From Tranquillimonas rosea (lineage in GTDB: Bacteria > Pseudomonadota > Alphaproteobacteria > Rhodobacterales > Rhodobacteraceae): DNA of 64,000 nt. Below, piece after piece: positions 36,219-45,398 of this stretch (position 1 is its first letter; each line of letters begins with the position of its first letter). The translations under genes and the position numbers were made by a program. Under the pieces are notes generated by a model. That model saw nothing but the letters and a program-made list of their open reading frames with translations, was not told where the DNA came from and made no database searches. The stretch lies in contig NZ_FOGU01000004.1 in NCBI RefSeq assembly GCF_900111315.1, positions 62,001 to 126,000 on the forward strand, in the 5' to 3' direction.

Positions 36219-37196
36219 ATGTCGGGCGATCCCGCAGCGGTGGCGGACACGACGGAGGCGGCGCTCGCGCTCTACCGGACGATGGCGCTGATCCGCCGTT
36301 TCGAGGAGAAGGCCGGGCAGCTCTACGGGCTGGGCCTGATCGGCGGCTTCTGCCATCTGAGCATCGGACAGGAAGCGGTGTCGGCGGGGCTGGGCGCGGC
36401 GGCGCGGCCCGGCGACACGCGGCTGGCCGGGCGGCGGGGCCACGGGCACATGCTGGCCGCCGGGATCCCGCCCGAGGCACTGATGGCCGAGTTGCTTGGC
36501 CGCGAGACGGGACTCTGCGGCGGTCGGGCCGGATCGCTGCACGTCGTCTCCCCGGCCCATGGCTATCACTCCGGCCACGGGCTGATCGGGGCGCAGATCC
36601 CGCTCGCCGCCGGGCTGGCTCTGGCGCATCGCAGCCGCGAGGATGCCGGCGTGACCTTCGCCGTGTTCGGCGACCGGGCCGCCGACCAGGGGCGCCTCGA
36701 CGAGAGCCTGGCCCTGGCCGTCCGGCTGGCCCTGCCTGTCGTCTACGTGCTCGAGACCAACCGTGAGAGCGCCGAGGCCGCGGCAACCCGCGCGCGCGTC
36801 GCCGCCCGCGCCGAGCTGCACGGCATTCCGTCCCGCGAGGTCGACGGCATGGATGCCCGCGCGGTGGCTGCGGCGGCGGAAAAGGCCGCAGAGCGGGCGC
36901 GACGCGGACGGGGTCCGTCGCTGATCGCGGCGCGGACCTATCGCTATCGCGGTCACGCCATGGGCGACACCGACCGCGCCCGCAGCCGCGACGAACAGCG
37001 CCGCGTCCGTGCCCGGCACGATCCGCTCGATCTTCTGCGCGAGGCGCTGATCGGGGACGGCGCCGCCGAGGCCGCACAGCTCCGCGCCATCGAGACCGAG
37101 GCGCGCGACCGGGTCGCCGCCGCCGCCGAGGCCGCGAGGGCGGCCCCCGAGGCCGGCGCCGCCGTGACCGCGGCTCGAACCGGGGCGCCCGTATGA
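36219..37196 (+). CDS. Pyruvate dehydrogenase E1 alpha-like protein, ThDP site degenerate
   Basis: A 325-residue homologue of the E1 alpha subunit of 2-oxoacid dehydrogenases. The N-terminus LIRRFEEKAGQLYGLGLIGG, HGHMLAAG, GGRAGSLH and the YRYRGHAMGDT loop are kept. The thiamine diphosphate motif is altered: the canonical GDGAANQ reads GDRAADQ and ENNQ reads ETNR. The Tyr-Arg of YRDHGHM is RRGHGHM. The Mg ligands Asp and second Asn are still there. GGGGAGG precedes ATG 36219. The stop overlaps the E1 beta-like start (ATGA). In this neighbourhood one expects pdhA; this looks like a diverged paralogue that may bind ThDP weakly or not at all. The real pdhA would lie elsewhere. Confidence 0.75.
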   Translation: MSGDPAAVADTTEAALALYRTMALIRRFEEKAGQLYGLGLIGGFCHLSIGQEAVSAGLGAAARPGDTRLAGRRGHGHMLAAGIPPEALMAELLGRETGLCGGRAGSLHVVSPAHGYHSGHGLIGAQIPLAAGLALAHRSREDAGVTFAVFGDRAADQGRLDESLALAVRLALPVVYVLETNRESAEAAATRARVAARAELHGIPSREVDGMDARAVAAAAEKAAERARRGRGPSLIAARTYRYRGHAMGDTDRARSRDEQRRVRARHDPLDLLREALIGDGAAEAAQLRAIETEARDRVAAAAEAARAAPEAGAAVTAARTGAPV

Positions 37197-38464
37197 CCCC
37201 CGAGGCGCTGCGCATCCCCGCCCCCGAACCGGGCGTCGCGCGGGTCACGCTGTCGCGCTGGCTGGTCCGCGAGGGCGATGTCGTGCGCGCCGGTGACGTG
37301 ATCGCCGAGATCGTCGGAGACACCATCGTGCGCGAGATCGAGGCGCTGCAATCGGGGCGCATCGGGCGCATCCTCGTCGCCGCCGGCACGCGCGACGTGG
37401 CCGTCGACACCGCCATCGCGATCATCGACCCGACAGGGGCCGGCAACGACGCCGCCCCGCCAGCCGCCGAACAGCGCACCGGCGAGACGCCACGCGGCGC
37501 CACCTATCGCCACGCCATCGGCACCGCCCTACGCGGCGCGATGGAGGCGGACCCGGCGCTTCTCTACCTTGCACGGCCGCCGGAACAGGGCGGTGCGCGG
37601 CTGGCCGGAGAGCTGCGCGACGCGTTCGGCCATGCCCGCGTGATCGACCCCGGCAGCGGCGCCGAACCGGCGCTGGGGCTGGCGGTGGGTGCCGCGCTCG
37701 GGGGGCAGCGGGTGGTGATCGACATCGGGCGCTTCGCGGATATCTACGGCGCGCTGGAACAGGTGCTGCACGTGGCGGCCAAGACCGGACCGCTGTCGGG
37801 CGACCGGGCCACCTGCCCGCTGGTGATCCGCGGCGTGCACGGGCCCGCGGGCCGTCTCGGCGGGGTGCATGGGCAGGACGTCGCGGCACTGATGGCGGCG
37901 GCGCCGGGCCTCACCGTGGTTGCCCCGTCCGAGCCCGCCGACGCCCGCGCGCTGATGGAGGCCGCCATCGCCTCGGACACGCCGGTGATCTTTCTGGAGA
38001 GCGAGACGCTCTTTGCCCGCGGCTGCGACGGCGGCACGCGGCCGGACCGGCCCCGCCGGATCGGCGAGGCGCGCATCGTCCGGACCGGGCGCGACGTCAC
38101 GCTCGTAGGTTTTGGCGCGGCAATGCCAACGACCCTCTCGGCGGCCGAGCGTCTGGACGCCGAAGGCTTTGCGGCCGAGGTCATCGACCTTGGCACCCTG
38201 CGACCGCTGGACCTTGCCACCGTCACCGACAGCGTGCGCCGCACGGGCCGCTGCGTGACGGTCGAGCATGGCCCCTCGCAGGGCGGGATCGGCGCCTACA
38301 TCGCCGCCCGGGTGACGCAAGCCGCCTTCGCCGACCTCGCCGCGCCGGTCGAGACATGCGCGGGGGCGGACACCCCCTGCCCCTATGCCGAGGCGCTCGA
38401 AGCGGCGAGCGTACCTACGACGGCCGACATCGTCGCCGCCGTCCGCCGCACGCGCGGCACCTGA
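37193..38464 (+). CDS. Lipoyl-E1 beta-like protein without lipoyl lysine or catalytic Glu
   Basis: A 423-residue protein with an N-terminal lipoyl-like domain (residues 1-78) and an E1 beta domain (residues 105-423). In the lipoyl hairpin the canonical DKA is DTI, so the lysine that carries lipoate is Thr44. In E1 beta the loop GEEV with the catalytic Glu reads ARPPEQ, and MTFNF reads IGRFAD. Retained are VIDPGSGAEPALGLAVGAA, AAKTGPLSGD, a His in GGVHGQDV, and the C-terminal domain VTLVGFGAAMPTT. It is co-translated with the E1 alpha-like gene, and no E2 gene follows: convergent cysE ends 7 bp away. Both frames are fully open, so this is not simple decay; a non-catalytic function is possible. 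Confidence 0.72.
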   Translation: MTPEALRIPAPEPGVARVTLSRWLVREGDVVRAGDVIAEIVGDTIVREIEALQSGRIGRILVAAGTRDVAVDTAIAIIDPTGAGNDAAPPAAEQRTGETPRGATYRHAIGTALRGAMEADPALLYLARPPEQGGARLAGELRDAFGHARVIDPGSGAEPALGLAVGAALGGQRVVIDIGRFADIYGALEQVLHVAAKTGPLSGDRATCPLVIRGVHGPAGRLGGVHGQDVAALMAAAPGLTVVAPSEPADARALMEAAIASDTPVIFLESETLFARGCDGGTRPDRPRRIGEARIVRTGRDVTLVGFGAAMPTTLSAAERLDAEGFAAEVIDLGTLRPLDLATVTDSVRRTGRCVTVEHGPSQGGIGAYIAARVTQAAFADLAAPVETCAGADTPCPYAEALEAASVPTTADIVAAVRRTRGT

Positions 38465-38471
38465 CGCCGGT

Positions 38472-39281
38472 TCAGGTCTTGCTGAGAAACAGCTGATCCA
38501 TGCTCGTCGCCGGCTGGCTGCACCCGGCCTCGCCGACGATCCGCGCCGGAACACCGGCGACGGTCTTTTTCGGCGGCACGTTCTCCAGCACCACCGACCC
38601 CGCGGCGATGCGGGTGCAGGCGCCGATTTCGATGTTGCCCAGGACCTTCGCGCCCGCCCCGATCAGGACGCCGTCGCCGATCTTGGGATGACGGTCGTGG
38701 TCTTCCTTGCCGGTGCCGCCCAGCGTGACCGAGTGCAGCATCGAGACGTTGTCGCCCACCACCGCCGTCTCGCCGACGACGATCGAATGGGCGTGGTCGA
38801 TCATGATTCCGCGGCCGATCCTGGCGGCGGGATGGATGTCGACGCCATAGACCTCGCTCACGCGCATCTGAATGAAATACGCCAGGTCGTGCCGCCCCTG
38901 CTCCCACAGCCAGTGCCCCAGCCGATAGGCCTGCACGGCCTGGAAACCCTTGAAGTACAGCAGCGGCTGCAGCAGCCGGTGGCAGGCCGGGTCGCGCTCG
39001 TAGACGGCCACGATGTCGGCCCGCGCCGCCGCGCCCAGCGCGGGGTCGGTGTTATAGCCCTCGTCCGCGATCTCGCGCAGGATCTGCTCGGACATCTCGC
39101 CCGAGGCGAGCTTCAGCGACACCCGGTAGGCCAGCGCGCGCTCCAGCGTCGCGTGGTGCAGGATCGACGAGTGGACAAGCCCGCCCAGCAGGGGTTCGGC
39201 CTGCACCGCGTCCTCGGCCTCCTGCAGAATGCGCGACCAGACCGGGTCGAGCTCGGCGATTTTCGTGCGGGCATCGGCCAT
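38472..39281 (-). CDS. cysE: Serine O-acetyltransferase
   Basis: A 269-residue hexapeptide-repeat acetyltransferase that makes O-acetylserine from serine and acetyl-CoA. The N-terminal helical SATase domain is followed by left-handed beta-helix repeats with HAHSIVVGETAVVGDN, VTLGGTGKEDHDRHP and the catalytic His region IDHAHS. ATG 39281 begins MADARTKIAELDPVW. It feeds cysteine synthase at 8491. Its position next to the GTA cluster is the same as in Rhodobacter capsulatus, as far as I recall. Confidence 0.93.
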   Translation of the reverse strand: MADARTKIAELDPVWSRILQEAEDAVQAEPLLGGLVHSSILHHATLERALAYRVSLKLASGEMSEQILREIADEGYNTDPALGAAARADIVAVYERDPACHRLLQPLLYFKGFQAVQAYRLGHWLWEQGRHDLAYFIQMRVSEVYGVDIHPAARIGRGIMIDHAHSIVVGETAVVGDNVSMLHSVTLGGTGKEDHDRHPKIGDGVLIGAGAKVLGNIEIGACTRIAAGSVVLENVPPKKTVAGVPARIVGEAGCSQPATSMDQLFLSKT

Positions 39282-39348
39282 GGCGCATCCTTTTCGTGGC
39301 TGTCGCGGTTTACACCAGATAGGCACGGGTGCGAAAGATCCAACGATC

Positions 39349-39687
39349 ATGTTCACCGAAGACCGCCTCGCAGAATTCGCCCGCGCGATTGACGCCGCCG
39401 AAGCGGCGCTCGACGACGAGGACCGTCGCGGCGGCGAGGGCCAGCGCCCGGTCGAACTCGACCAGCAGTCCATGGGCCGGCTCAGCCGCATGGACGCGTT
39501 GCAGCAGCAGGCGCTGGCACAGGCCGGCCAGCGGCGCCGCGACGCCATGCGCACCCGCCTGCAGGCCGCCCGCCGACGGATCGAAAGCGCCGAGTTCGGC
39601 TATTGCACCGAATGTGGCGACGAGATCGCCGAAGACCGGCTCGCCTTCGATCCGACGATCCTGCGCTGCCGCGACTGCATGGGCTGA
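39349..39687 (+). CDS. DksA/TraR-type zinc finger protein
   Basis: A 112-residue protein: an N-terminal helical hairpin with ELDQQSMGRLSRMDALQ, then a C4 zinc finger (CTECGDEIA and CRDCM). The DxxDxA acidic tip of true DksA is not seen, so it is a TraR/DksA homologue and may not act on RNA polymerase in the DksA way. It diverges from cysE and converges on the GTA cluster. Confidence 0.82.
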   Translation: MFTEDRLAEFARAIDAAEAALDDEDRRGGEGQRPVELDQQSMGRLSRMDALQQQALAQAGQRRRDAMRTRLQAARRRIESAEFGYCTECGDEIAEDRLAFDPTILRCRDCMG

Positions 39688-39694
39688 CCGCCAT

Positions 39695-42600
39695 TCACTC
39701 CGGGACCGTCAGGCGCGCCGCTGGTCCGGACCCGTAGGTCTCGGACACCTGCGCCACCTCGATAGACAGCGGGCCGGGTGACGGCGACGCCAGCCGCCAG
39801 AGCGGCGCGGTCACCGTCTCTTCTGCGACGATCGCGCCGTCGCTCAGCGCCCGCACGAGGTACAGCTCGCGTCCCTCGCCCAATGGCACATCCAGCCCGT
39901 CCCAGCTGTCGCCTTCGACCCGCGCGCGCCGGACCCAGCGGACGACCAACTCATCGCCGTCGCGCGCGGCGGACAGATGCACCGGGGCATAGGGCCGCAG
40001 GCCCACCCCCGCGAACGTCCGCTCGACACTGACGTAGCTGTCGTGCCCTAGCGGCTGCCGCGACGGCCCGATCCGGTAGACCCGCCGCGTGCCCCGCGCC
40101 GCCGGGGCCAGACGGATCTGCCGCAGTCGCTCGTCCAGCAGAACCACGCAACTGCCCGCCGGCCAGACCTCGGGCATCACGCCGTCGGTCCCGAGTTGCC
40201 CGCGCAACCTCAGCGACAGGTCATAACGGTCGGGACCGGCCACGTCGGCCTCGGCGAACTGGAACACCTCCCACAGGTCGTCCTCGCCACTGCCGATCGC
40301 CACACCGTTCGCACCGGCCAGCAATCGCTCCCACGACACCGACAGCGGCGCACCGTGCCACATCCGCACCCGCAGCGGCGCCCCCCGGTCCACCACGCCG
40401 CTCGCCGCGCGATGCAGCGGTGTTTCCGTCACGCCCACCGCCGCCTGCCGTTCGATCACCGCGTTCAGCCCGAAGCCGTCACCAGACGCCGAGTCGTACA
40501 GCGCCGCCCCGCCGGACCAAGGCCGCGCCGTCATCGCCACATGCGGCGCGTGCGGCGCCTCGTTCCCCGTCAGCAGCGGCAGGTCCAGGAACACCGCCCG
40601 CACCGGCCCCGCCGCGACATGGCGGGACACACGGGCGGGTGCCTCCTCGGCATGGCGCGGGCGGTAGACCTCCGGGTCGATCCGTTGCGCCTCGATCAGG
40701 GCGTGCTCCGTCAACTCCACCCGGTCGATGCGATAGCGCTCTCCCTCCAGCCCGACGACGTCACCCGCGCCCAGCGCGGTCCGCGACGGCGGCAGGGCCA
40801 GCCGCACCCTGTCGCGCGCCACGTGGGTCTCAGAGAGCCAGCGCTCCGCCGCGCCCGTCGCCTCGCCCTCGGTCAGAACCAAGGGCAGGTCGGTGCGCGC
40901 GACCATCCGCGCCGCGCGTCCCGGCAACACGGCCTCCGACACGGCCGGCGCGAAGTCCCTGCCCTCGCCGAGATACCCGATCTGCACCCTATCGCCCGTC
41001 TCGACCTCGGCGCTCCGCACCTGCTCGACCGCCCCGTCCAGCTCGTCCGTCACCGCCAGGTCGTCCCCCGAAAGGACGGCATCCACCCGCCCGTTCCGGC
41101 TTTGGAACCGCAGCAGGCCGTCGCGCTCCACCGCATCGAACCCGTAGGCCAGCATCAAGGGTTGCAGGACATTGCGCCCCCCGGTCACCTCGTCCACCGC
41201 ATAGCCGCGCACCAGCCCCCACAGCCGCGTCACGTCGACCGAGCCGACGCCGGCGGCCGCACAGGTCTCCTCCACTACGCTCGCCAGCGCCCGCGCCCCG
41301 GCGCGCCCTGGCAGCCAGTGACCGCGCGTCCAGTTCGCGGTATCGGCCCACAGCTCGGGCGTGCCCGGGAACCACGGATAGGGCCGCGCGTCCCACGCCC
41401 AGGCATGGGCGCGCTCCAACGGCACCATCGGCCCGCCGTAGACATCCGACACCGGGTTGTTGCTCGGATCGCTCCAGAACCCGGTCACGGCCCGCAGGTA
41501 TTGCAGCTGCAGGAAATCGTCGCGCCGGCCGGTGGAGTGATGGGGCAACGCCGATACCGAGGATTTCGGATCGAAGAACACGTTCGGCTGGTTCGTGCCC
41601 TTGTCCACCGCCGGACACCCGAACTCGGTGAACCAGATCGGCTTCGAGCGGGGCTCCCACTCGGTCCGCTTCGCCCGCCGGGCCCCGCCTATCCGCTCGT
41701 GATGCGGTCGGCTCCACCAGTTGCGGATATCCTTGTAACGAAAGATCCACGGCTCTTCCGGCCGCACCGTCTCGACCGCCCCCCGCGCCAGCGACAACGT
41801 CCCGCCCTCCGGCGCGGGCCAATCGCCCAGCGGCTCGTCGTCCACCGCCACGTGGCCCGACAGCCAGCCGCCCGCAGGCCCGTCGGACCAGACCGACCCG
41901 CCCAGCGCACCGGCCAGCTCGGCCTCGCCCGCCAGCGTGCCGTCGACCCACAGCCGCACGCCCCCCGGCGCGGCGGGCCGCGCCTCGATTGTCAGGCGAT
42001 GCACGTCTCCGTCGAAGGGCAGCCCCGCAACCGGCACCTCGACCACCGCCACATCCGTGCCGGCCTCCAGCGCCCCGGCGCGCAACCGCACCTTTCCGTC
42101 CCGCACGCCCAGCCACAGACCGGCCCCCTCGCCGGCCGTGCTCAGCAACGCGGCATCGACCGGCGCCTCCGGCAACCGCACCGAGCCGCTCAGCGTCACC
42201 GTGCGCCCCCGCGCGCCCGCGCCAAGCCCCGCGAAGGGCCCCGGCGGCACGGTCTCGTCCGCCTCCCGCTCGATCAGCAGCGTCGCGCCGTCGATGATCG
42301 GCGTCCGCGCCTGCGCCGCCCGCGCGGCATCAGTCGGATAGTACCAGTCGTATCCCTCGCCCCCCGCGATATTGACGGACAGGTAGTCGAGGTCATGGAT
42401 CGCCCCGGCGGCGGCATCGGCGTGATCCTCGCCCTCGCGCCAATCCGAGAGCGGCATGTAATTGTCGATCCCCACGAAATCGATCGCTTCGTCCGCCCAC
42501 AGGGGATCGAGGTGATAGAACACGTCGCCCGATCCGTCCTGAGGCTGATAGCCGAAATATTCCGACCAGTCGGCGGCATAGCCGATCTTCACCTCAGGCC

Positions 42601-44086
42601 CGAGGATCGCGCGCACGTCCGCCGCAAGCCGGCGCAGCTCCGTCACCGCCGGAAAGCTGTCCACCGCCCCGCGTATCCCCGTCAGCCCCCGCATCTCGGA
42701 ACCGATGCAGAACGCGTCCACGCCCCCCACCTGTGCGCACAGATGGGCATAGTGCAGGATGAACCGGCGATAGCTCCAGCCGTCCGCCCCCTCGTAGCGG
42801 ATTGTGTCGGTCTCGGGAACGAACGCCTCCCGCTCCGCCGTGCCGAAGAACGCCGCCACCTCCTGCGCCGCCGCGGCGCTGCGGTCGGGCGAGCCGTCGC
42901 GCCCCGGCGCCACCGACAGGGTGATCCGCCCCCGCCACGGCAGCGCAGGCTGCTCGGCACCGCCGTAGGGATCGGGCAGACCGTTCCCCGCCAGCGGCTC
43001 CATCAGCAGGAAGGGATAGAACATCACGTGCTGCCCCGCCTCGCGCAGCGCCTCGATCGCCTCGATCACCGCGCGGTCCGCGGGCGTGCCGCCATAGACC
43101 GGCCCCGCCGCACCCCGCGGCACGACACCCGCAGCCGCGCGGTCCACGCCCGAGACGCGCCAGGCCATCTGCGCGCCGTCCGTTGCGTCCTGTTCGACCT
43201 TGGGCGCGATCTCGCAGGTACCGCAACGCAGGTCGCTGCCGAACCACGACACGACCAGCGCCGTGCTCCCGCATCCCGGCAACTCCTGCGTCAGGGCCTC
43301 CACCGACACGGCGAAGTCGGTCTTGCCCAGGGGCGTGTTGACGTTGGCCGACCGGCTGATCCCCGGCCCGTCCTCGTAGCGCACCGGCGTCGTCGCCAGG
43401 GCGTATTCGCCGGTGCCGGGGATCATCGCGACGCCCTGCACCACGTCGGCCATGTCGCGGCCGACACCTCCGGTGCGGATCACCTCGAACGAGAATTGCG
43501 GCACCCGGTTGCCATAGGGCGACAAGTCCAGGTCCTCGAACACGACATAGGCCGTGCCGCGATAGGCCGGGGCATTCGCTGCCCCCTCGACCGCCGCGAT
43601 CTTGGGATCGGGAAGCTGCCCGTCATCTCCGTCATAGACCCGCATCGTCAGCGTGTCCTGTTCGACCTCGGCCCCGTCGGCCCAGATCCGCCCCACGCGC
43701 GAAATGGGACCCTCGCCCAGCGCAACCGCCAGGCTGACCGAATAGCCGTACTCGGTCACCGCCGGGGCACGTCCGGCACCCTTGCCTCCGCCATGGGTCG
43801 TCTCGGTCTCGAGGAACCGCGAAGCCCAGATCACGTGACCCGCCACTCGCGGCCGGCCGTGCAGGCGCGGCACCGCCGCCCCCTCGCCGGCCCCGGTCAG
43901 CCGCAGGCGGTCCAACCGCCCGGTCTCGACCGGAGCCGAGCCGCTGCCCAGAAGCGTCTGGTCGATCACGCGCCCCACGGTCGCGCCCACCGCGCGCCCC
44001 AGCATGGCCGAGCTCACGCCCAGCACGCCGCCGCCGACCGACGCGCCAACGGCGCTCCCCAGACCGGACAGAACCAGTGTCGCCAT
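39695..44086 (-). CDS. GTA baseplate megatron protein (g15) with LamG-like insertion
   Basis: A 1463-residue tail-tip protein of the gene transfer agent, homologous to R. capsulatus g15. The order is: N-terminal hydrophobic Gly-rich segment, tail domain, then a GTA TIM-barrel glycoside-hydrolase-like domain (residues about 430-900, with CIGSEMRGLTG and WFTEFGCPAVDKGTNQPNV), then phage-tail domains to the C-terminus. The barrel is interrupted at about residues 600-777 by a beta-rich stretch (GRTVTLSGSVRLPEAP, LWLGVRDGKVRLR, VRLWVDGTLAGEA), resembling a laminin G/concanavalin fold. ATG 44086 overlaps the g14 stop by one base. The long frame continuing to 44437 is not used. It is the last gene of the GTA set. 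Confidence 0.88.
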   Translation of the reverse strand: MATLVLSGLGSAVGASVGGGVLGVSSAMLGRAVGATVGRVIDQTLLGSGSAPVETGRLDRLRLTGAGEGAAVPRLHGRPRVAGHVIWASRFLETETTHGGGKGAGRAPAVTEYGYSVSLAVALGEGPISRVGRIWADGAEVEQDTLTMRVYDGDDGQLPDPKIAAVEGAANAPAYRGTAYVVFEDLDLSPYGNRVPQFSFEVIRTGGVGRDMADVVQGVAMIPGTGEYALATTPVRYEDGPGISRSANVNTPLGKTDFAVSVEALTQELPGCGSTALVVSWFGSDLRCGTCEIAPKVEQDATDGAQMAWRVSGVDRAAAGVVPRGAAGPVYGGTPADRAVIEAIEALREAGQHVMFYPFLLMEPLAGNGLPDPYGGAEQPALPWRGRITLSVAPGRDGSPDRSAAAAQEVAAFFGTAEREAFVPETDTIRYEGADGWSYRRFILHYAHLCAQVGGVDAFCIGSEMRGLTGIRGAVDSFPAVTELRRLAADVRAILGPEVKIGYAADWSEYFGYQPQDGSGDVFYHLDPLWADEAIDFVGIDNYMPLSDWREGEDHADAAAGAIHDLDYLSVNIAGGEGYDWYYPTDAARAAQARTPIIDGATLLIEREADETVPPGPFAGLGAGARGRTVTLSGSVRLPEAPVDAALLSTAGEGAGLWLGVRDGKVRLRAGALEAGTDVAVVEVPVAGLPFDGDVHRLTIEARPAAPGGVRLWVDGTLAGEAELAGALGGSVWSDGPAGGWLSGHVAVDDEPLGDWPAPEGGTLSLARGAVETVRPEEPWIFRYKDIRNWWSRPHHERIGGARRAKRTEWEPRSKPIWFTEFGCPAVDKGTNQPNVFFDPKSSVSALPHHSTGRRDDFLQLQYLRAVTGFWSDPSNNPVSDVYGGPMVPLERAHAWAWDARPYPWFPGTPELWADTANWTRGHWLPGRAGARALASVVEETCAAAGVGSVDVTRLWGLVRGYAVDEVTGGRNVLQPLMLAYGFDAVERDGLLRFQSRNGRVDAVLSGDDLAVTDELDGAVEQVRSAEVETGDRVQIGYLGEGRDFAPAVSEAVLPGRAARMVARTDLPLVLTEGEATGAAERWLSETHVARDRVRLALPPSRTALGAGDVVGLEGERYRIDRVELTEHALIEAQRIDPEVYRPRHAEEAPARVSRHVAAGPVRAVFLDLPLLTGNEAPHAPHVAMTARPWSGGAALYDSASGDGFGLNAVIERQAAVGVTETPLHRAASGVVDRGAPLRVRMWHGAPLSVSWERLLAGANGVAIGSGEDDLWEVFQFAEADVAGPDRYDLSLRLRGQLGTDGVMPEVWPAGSCVVLLDERLRQIRLAPAARGTRRVYRIGPSRQPLGHDSYVSVERTFAGVGLRPYAPVHLSAARDGDELVVRWVRRARVEGDSWDGLDVPLGEGRELYLVRALSDGAIVAEETVTAPLWRLASPSPGPLSIEVAQVSETYGSGPAARLTVPE

Positions 44087-44526
44087 CACGTCTCTCCCAC
44101 AGGAAACCGGAACCGGGCCACGATCCGCCGTTGCCACGGATGGCTCAGCGGACTTTCGACCACGCCATGCCCGGAATAGGCGTGGATCACGCTCGCGCAG
44201 GGGGCACCTTCGCCCACGATGCCCAGATGCTTGGCGACGCCGCCCGCGCGCAGGCGGAACAGCAGCACGTCGCCCGGCGCCGGCGGTCCCGGCGGCAGGG
44301 CGACGAGGTGGCGGCGCGCGGCCTCCCACAGCGTCTCTTCCCGCGCCGCCTCGGACCAGTCGGGGCCATAGGGCGGCACCGCCACCGGTTCGGTCCCCAG
44401 CAGCACACGCCACACGCCCCGCACCAGGCCCAGGCAATCCGCCCCCACCCCCGGCACGGACGCCTGGTGGCGATAGGGCGTACCGATCCAGCGCCGCGCC
44501 TCGGCCACGACCCGCGCGCCGCTCAT
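44086..44526 (-). CDS. GTA NlpC/P60 cell-wall peptidase (g14)
   Basis: A 146-residue peptidase of the NlpC/P60 type, matching g14 of RcGTA. The catalytic Cys is in GVGADCLGLVRGVWR and the His in SVIHAYSGHGV. It would open the cell wall during DNA delivery by the particle. Start overlaps the g13 stop (ATGA). Confidence 0.9.
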   Translation of the reverse strand: MSGARVVAEARRWIGTPYRHQASVPGVGADCLGLVRGVWRVLLGTEPVAVPPYGPDWSEAAREETLWEAARRHLVALPPGPPAPGDVLLFRLRAGGVAKHLGIVGEGAPCASVIHAYSGHGVVESPLSHPWQRRIVARFRFPVGET

Positions 44527-45398
44527 CGCGCCCGGCTCCCGACGTCGACGCGATCGGCGCGGGCGGGATGCACCATCAGCCAGTCCTCGCTCGGCAGATG
44601 CGGAAAGCCGCGGAAGTTCAGGAGGTTGCCGAACCGGTCGCGGCAGGTGCCAGGACTCTTGTCGCAGCCGACCTCCAGCCGCACCCGGTCGCCCACCGCC
44701 AGGCCGGGCAACGCATCCCACAGGACCAGCTCGCGCAGACCGTCGCCCGCGCGGTCGATCTTCACCCGTCGCGACACGCCCTCCGCCATGCCCGACAGCG
44801 CCACGACGCGCCCGCCCTCGAACCAGCCCTCCGCGACAGCGGCGACGGGGCGCACATGCAACCGCCACCCCTCCTCCACCGCCTCGAGCGTCCGTTCCGC
44901 CGACCGGCCCTCGGCGCCCAGGTCCACGCCGCAGGCCGCGTCACCCAGCACCGCACCGCAGCGCCGCTGGAAAATCCGGCCCTGCGGCTGGTTCAGCGCC
45001 TCGGTCAGCCCGCGCAGCTCGGCGCGAAAGGCACCGCCCGCGCGGGTGATCTCGCCAAGCGTGCCCCGGAATAGGCAGCGCCGCATCTCCGCATCCGCCC
45101 AGTTCACCTGCCACACCTCGACGCCGCAGCCATCGTAGCGCCCCGCGCGGATGTCCTCCTCCCGCAAGCCCTCGGCGCTCAGAACGCCCTCGGCCTCGCT
45201 GTTGTCGACCGACAGCCCCGTACCCTGCGCCAACGCCAGCCCGCTCAGCCCGCCCTGCGGCGCGAAGACCGCGCCGTCGAAGTGCACCGGCTGGTCGTGG
45301 TCGGTAAAGCCCAGCGTCATCCCGTCCCGCCGCACCAGCCGCCAGCAGCGGCAGAGCGTCGTGACACCGCCCGCGAGATGCGTCTCCAGCGCGCTCAT
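44523..45398 (-). CDS. GTA hub protein, DUF2163 (g13)
   Basis: A 291-residue baseplate hub protein of the DUF2163/GTA family. Four cysteines are arranged as in the RcGTA hub that binds an iron-sulfur cluster (RRCGAVLGDAAC, then GCDKSPGTC), with LNFRGFPHLP after them. The start overlaps the g12 stop by 4 bp (ATGA). Confidence 0.9.
   Translation of the reverse strand: MSALETHLAGGVTTLCRCWRLVRRDGMTLGFTDHDQPVHFDGAVFAPQGGLSGLALAQGTGLSVDNSEAEGVLSAEGLREEDIRAGRYDGCGVEVWQVNWADAEMRRCLFRGTLGEITRAGGAFRAELRGLTEALNQPQGRIFQRRCGAVLGDAACGVDLGAEGRSAERTLEAVEEGWRLHVRPVAAVAEGWFEGGRVVALSGMAEGVSRRVKIDRAGDGLRELVLWDALPGLAVGDRVRLEVGCDKSPGTCRDRFGNLLNFRGFPHLPSEDWLMVHPARADRVDVGSRAR

Noticed and set aside
40196-44179. Long plus-strand open frame (over 1300 codons) opposite g15
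   Set aside because: A mirror of the high-GC codon pattern of g15: composition is Arg/His/Pro/Ala-rich with no domain, and the opposite frame has a clear GTA protein.
44087-44437. Upstream extension of g15 into g14
   Set aside because: g14 (NlpC/P60) occupies the stretch in another frame; ATG 44086 is in the expected overlap.
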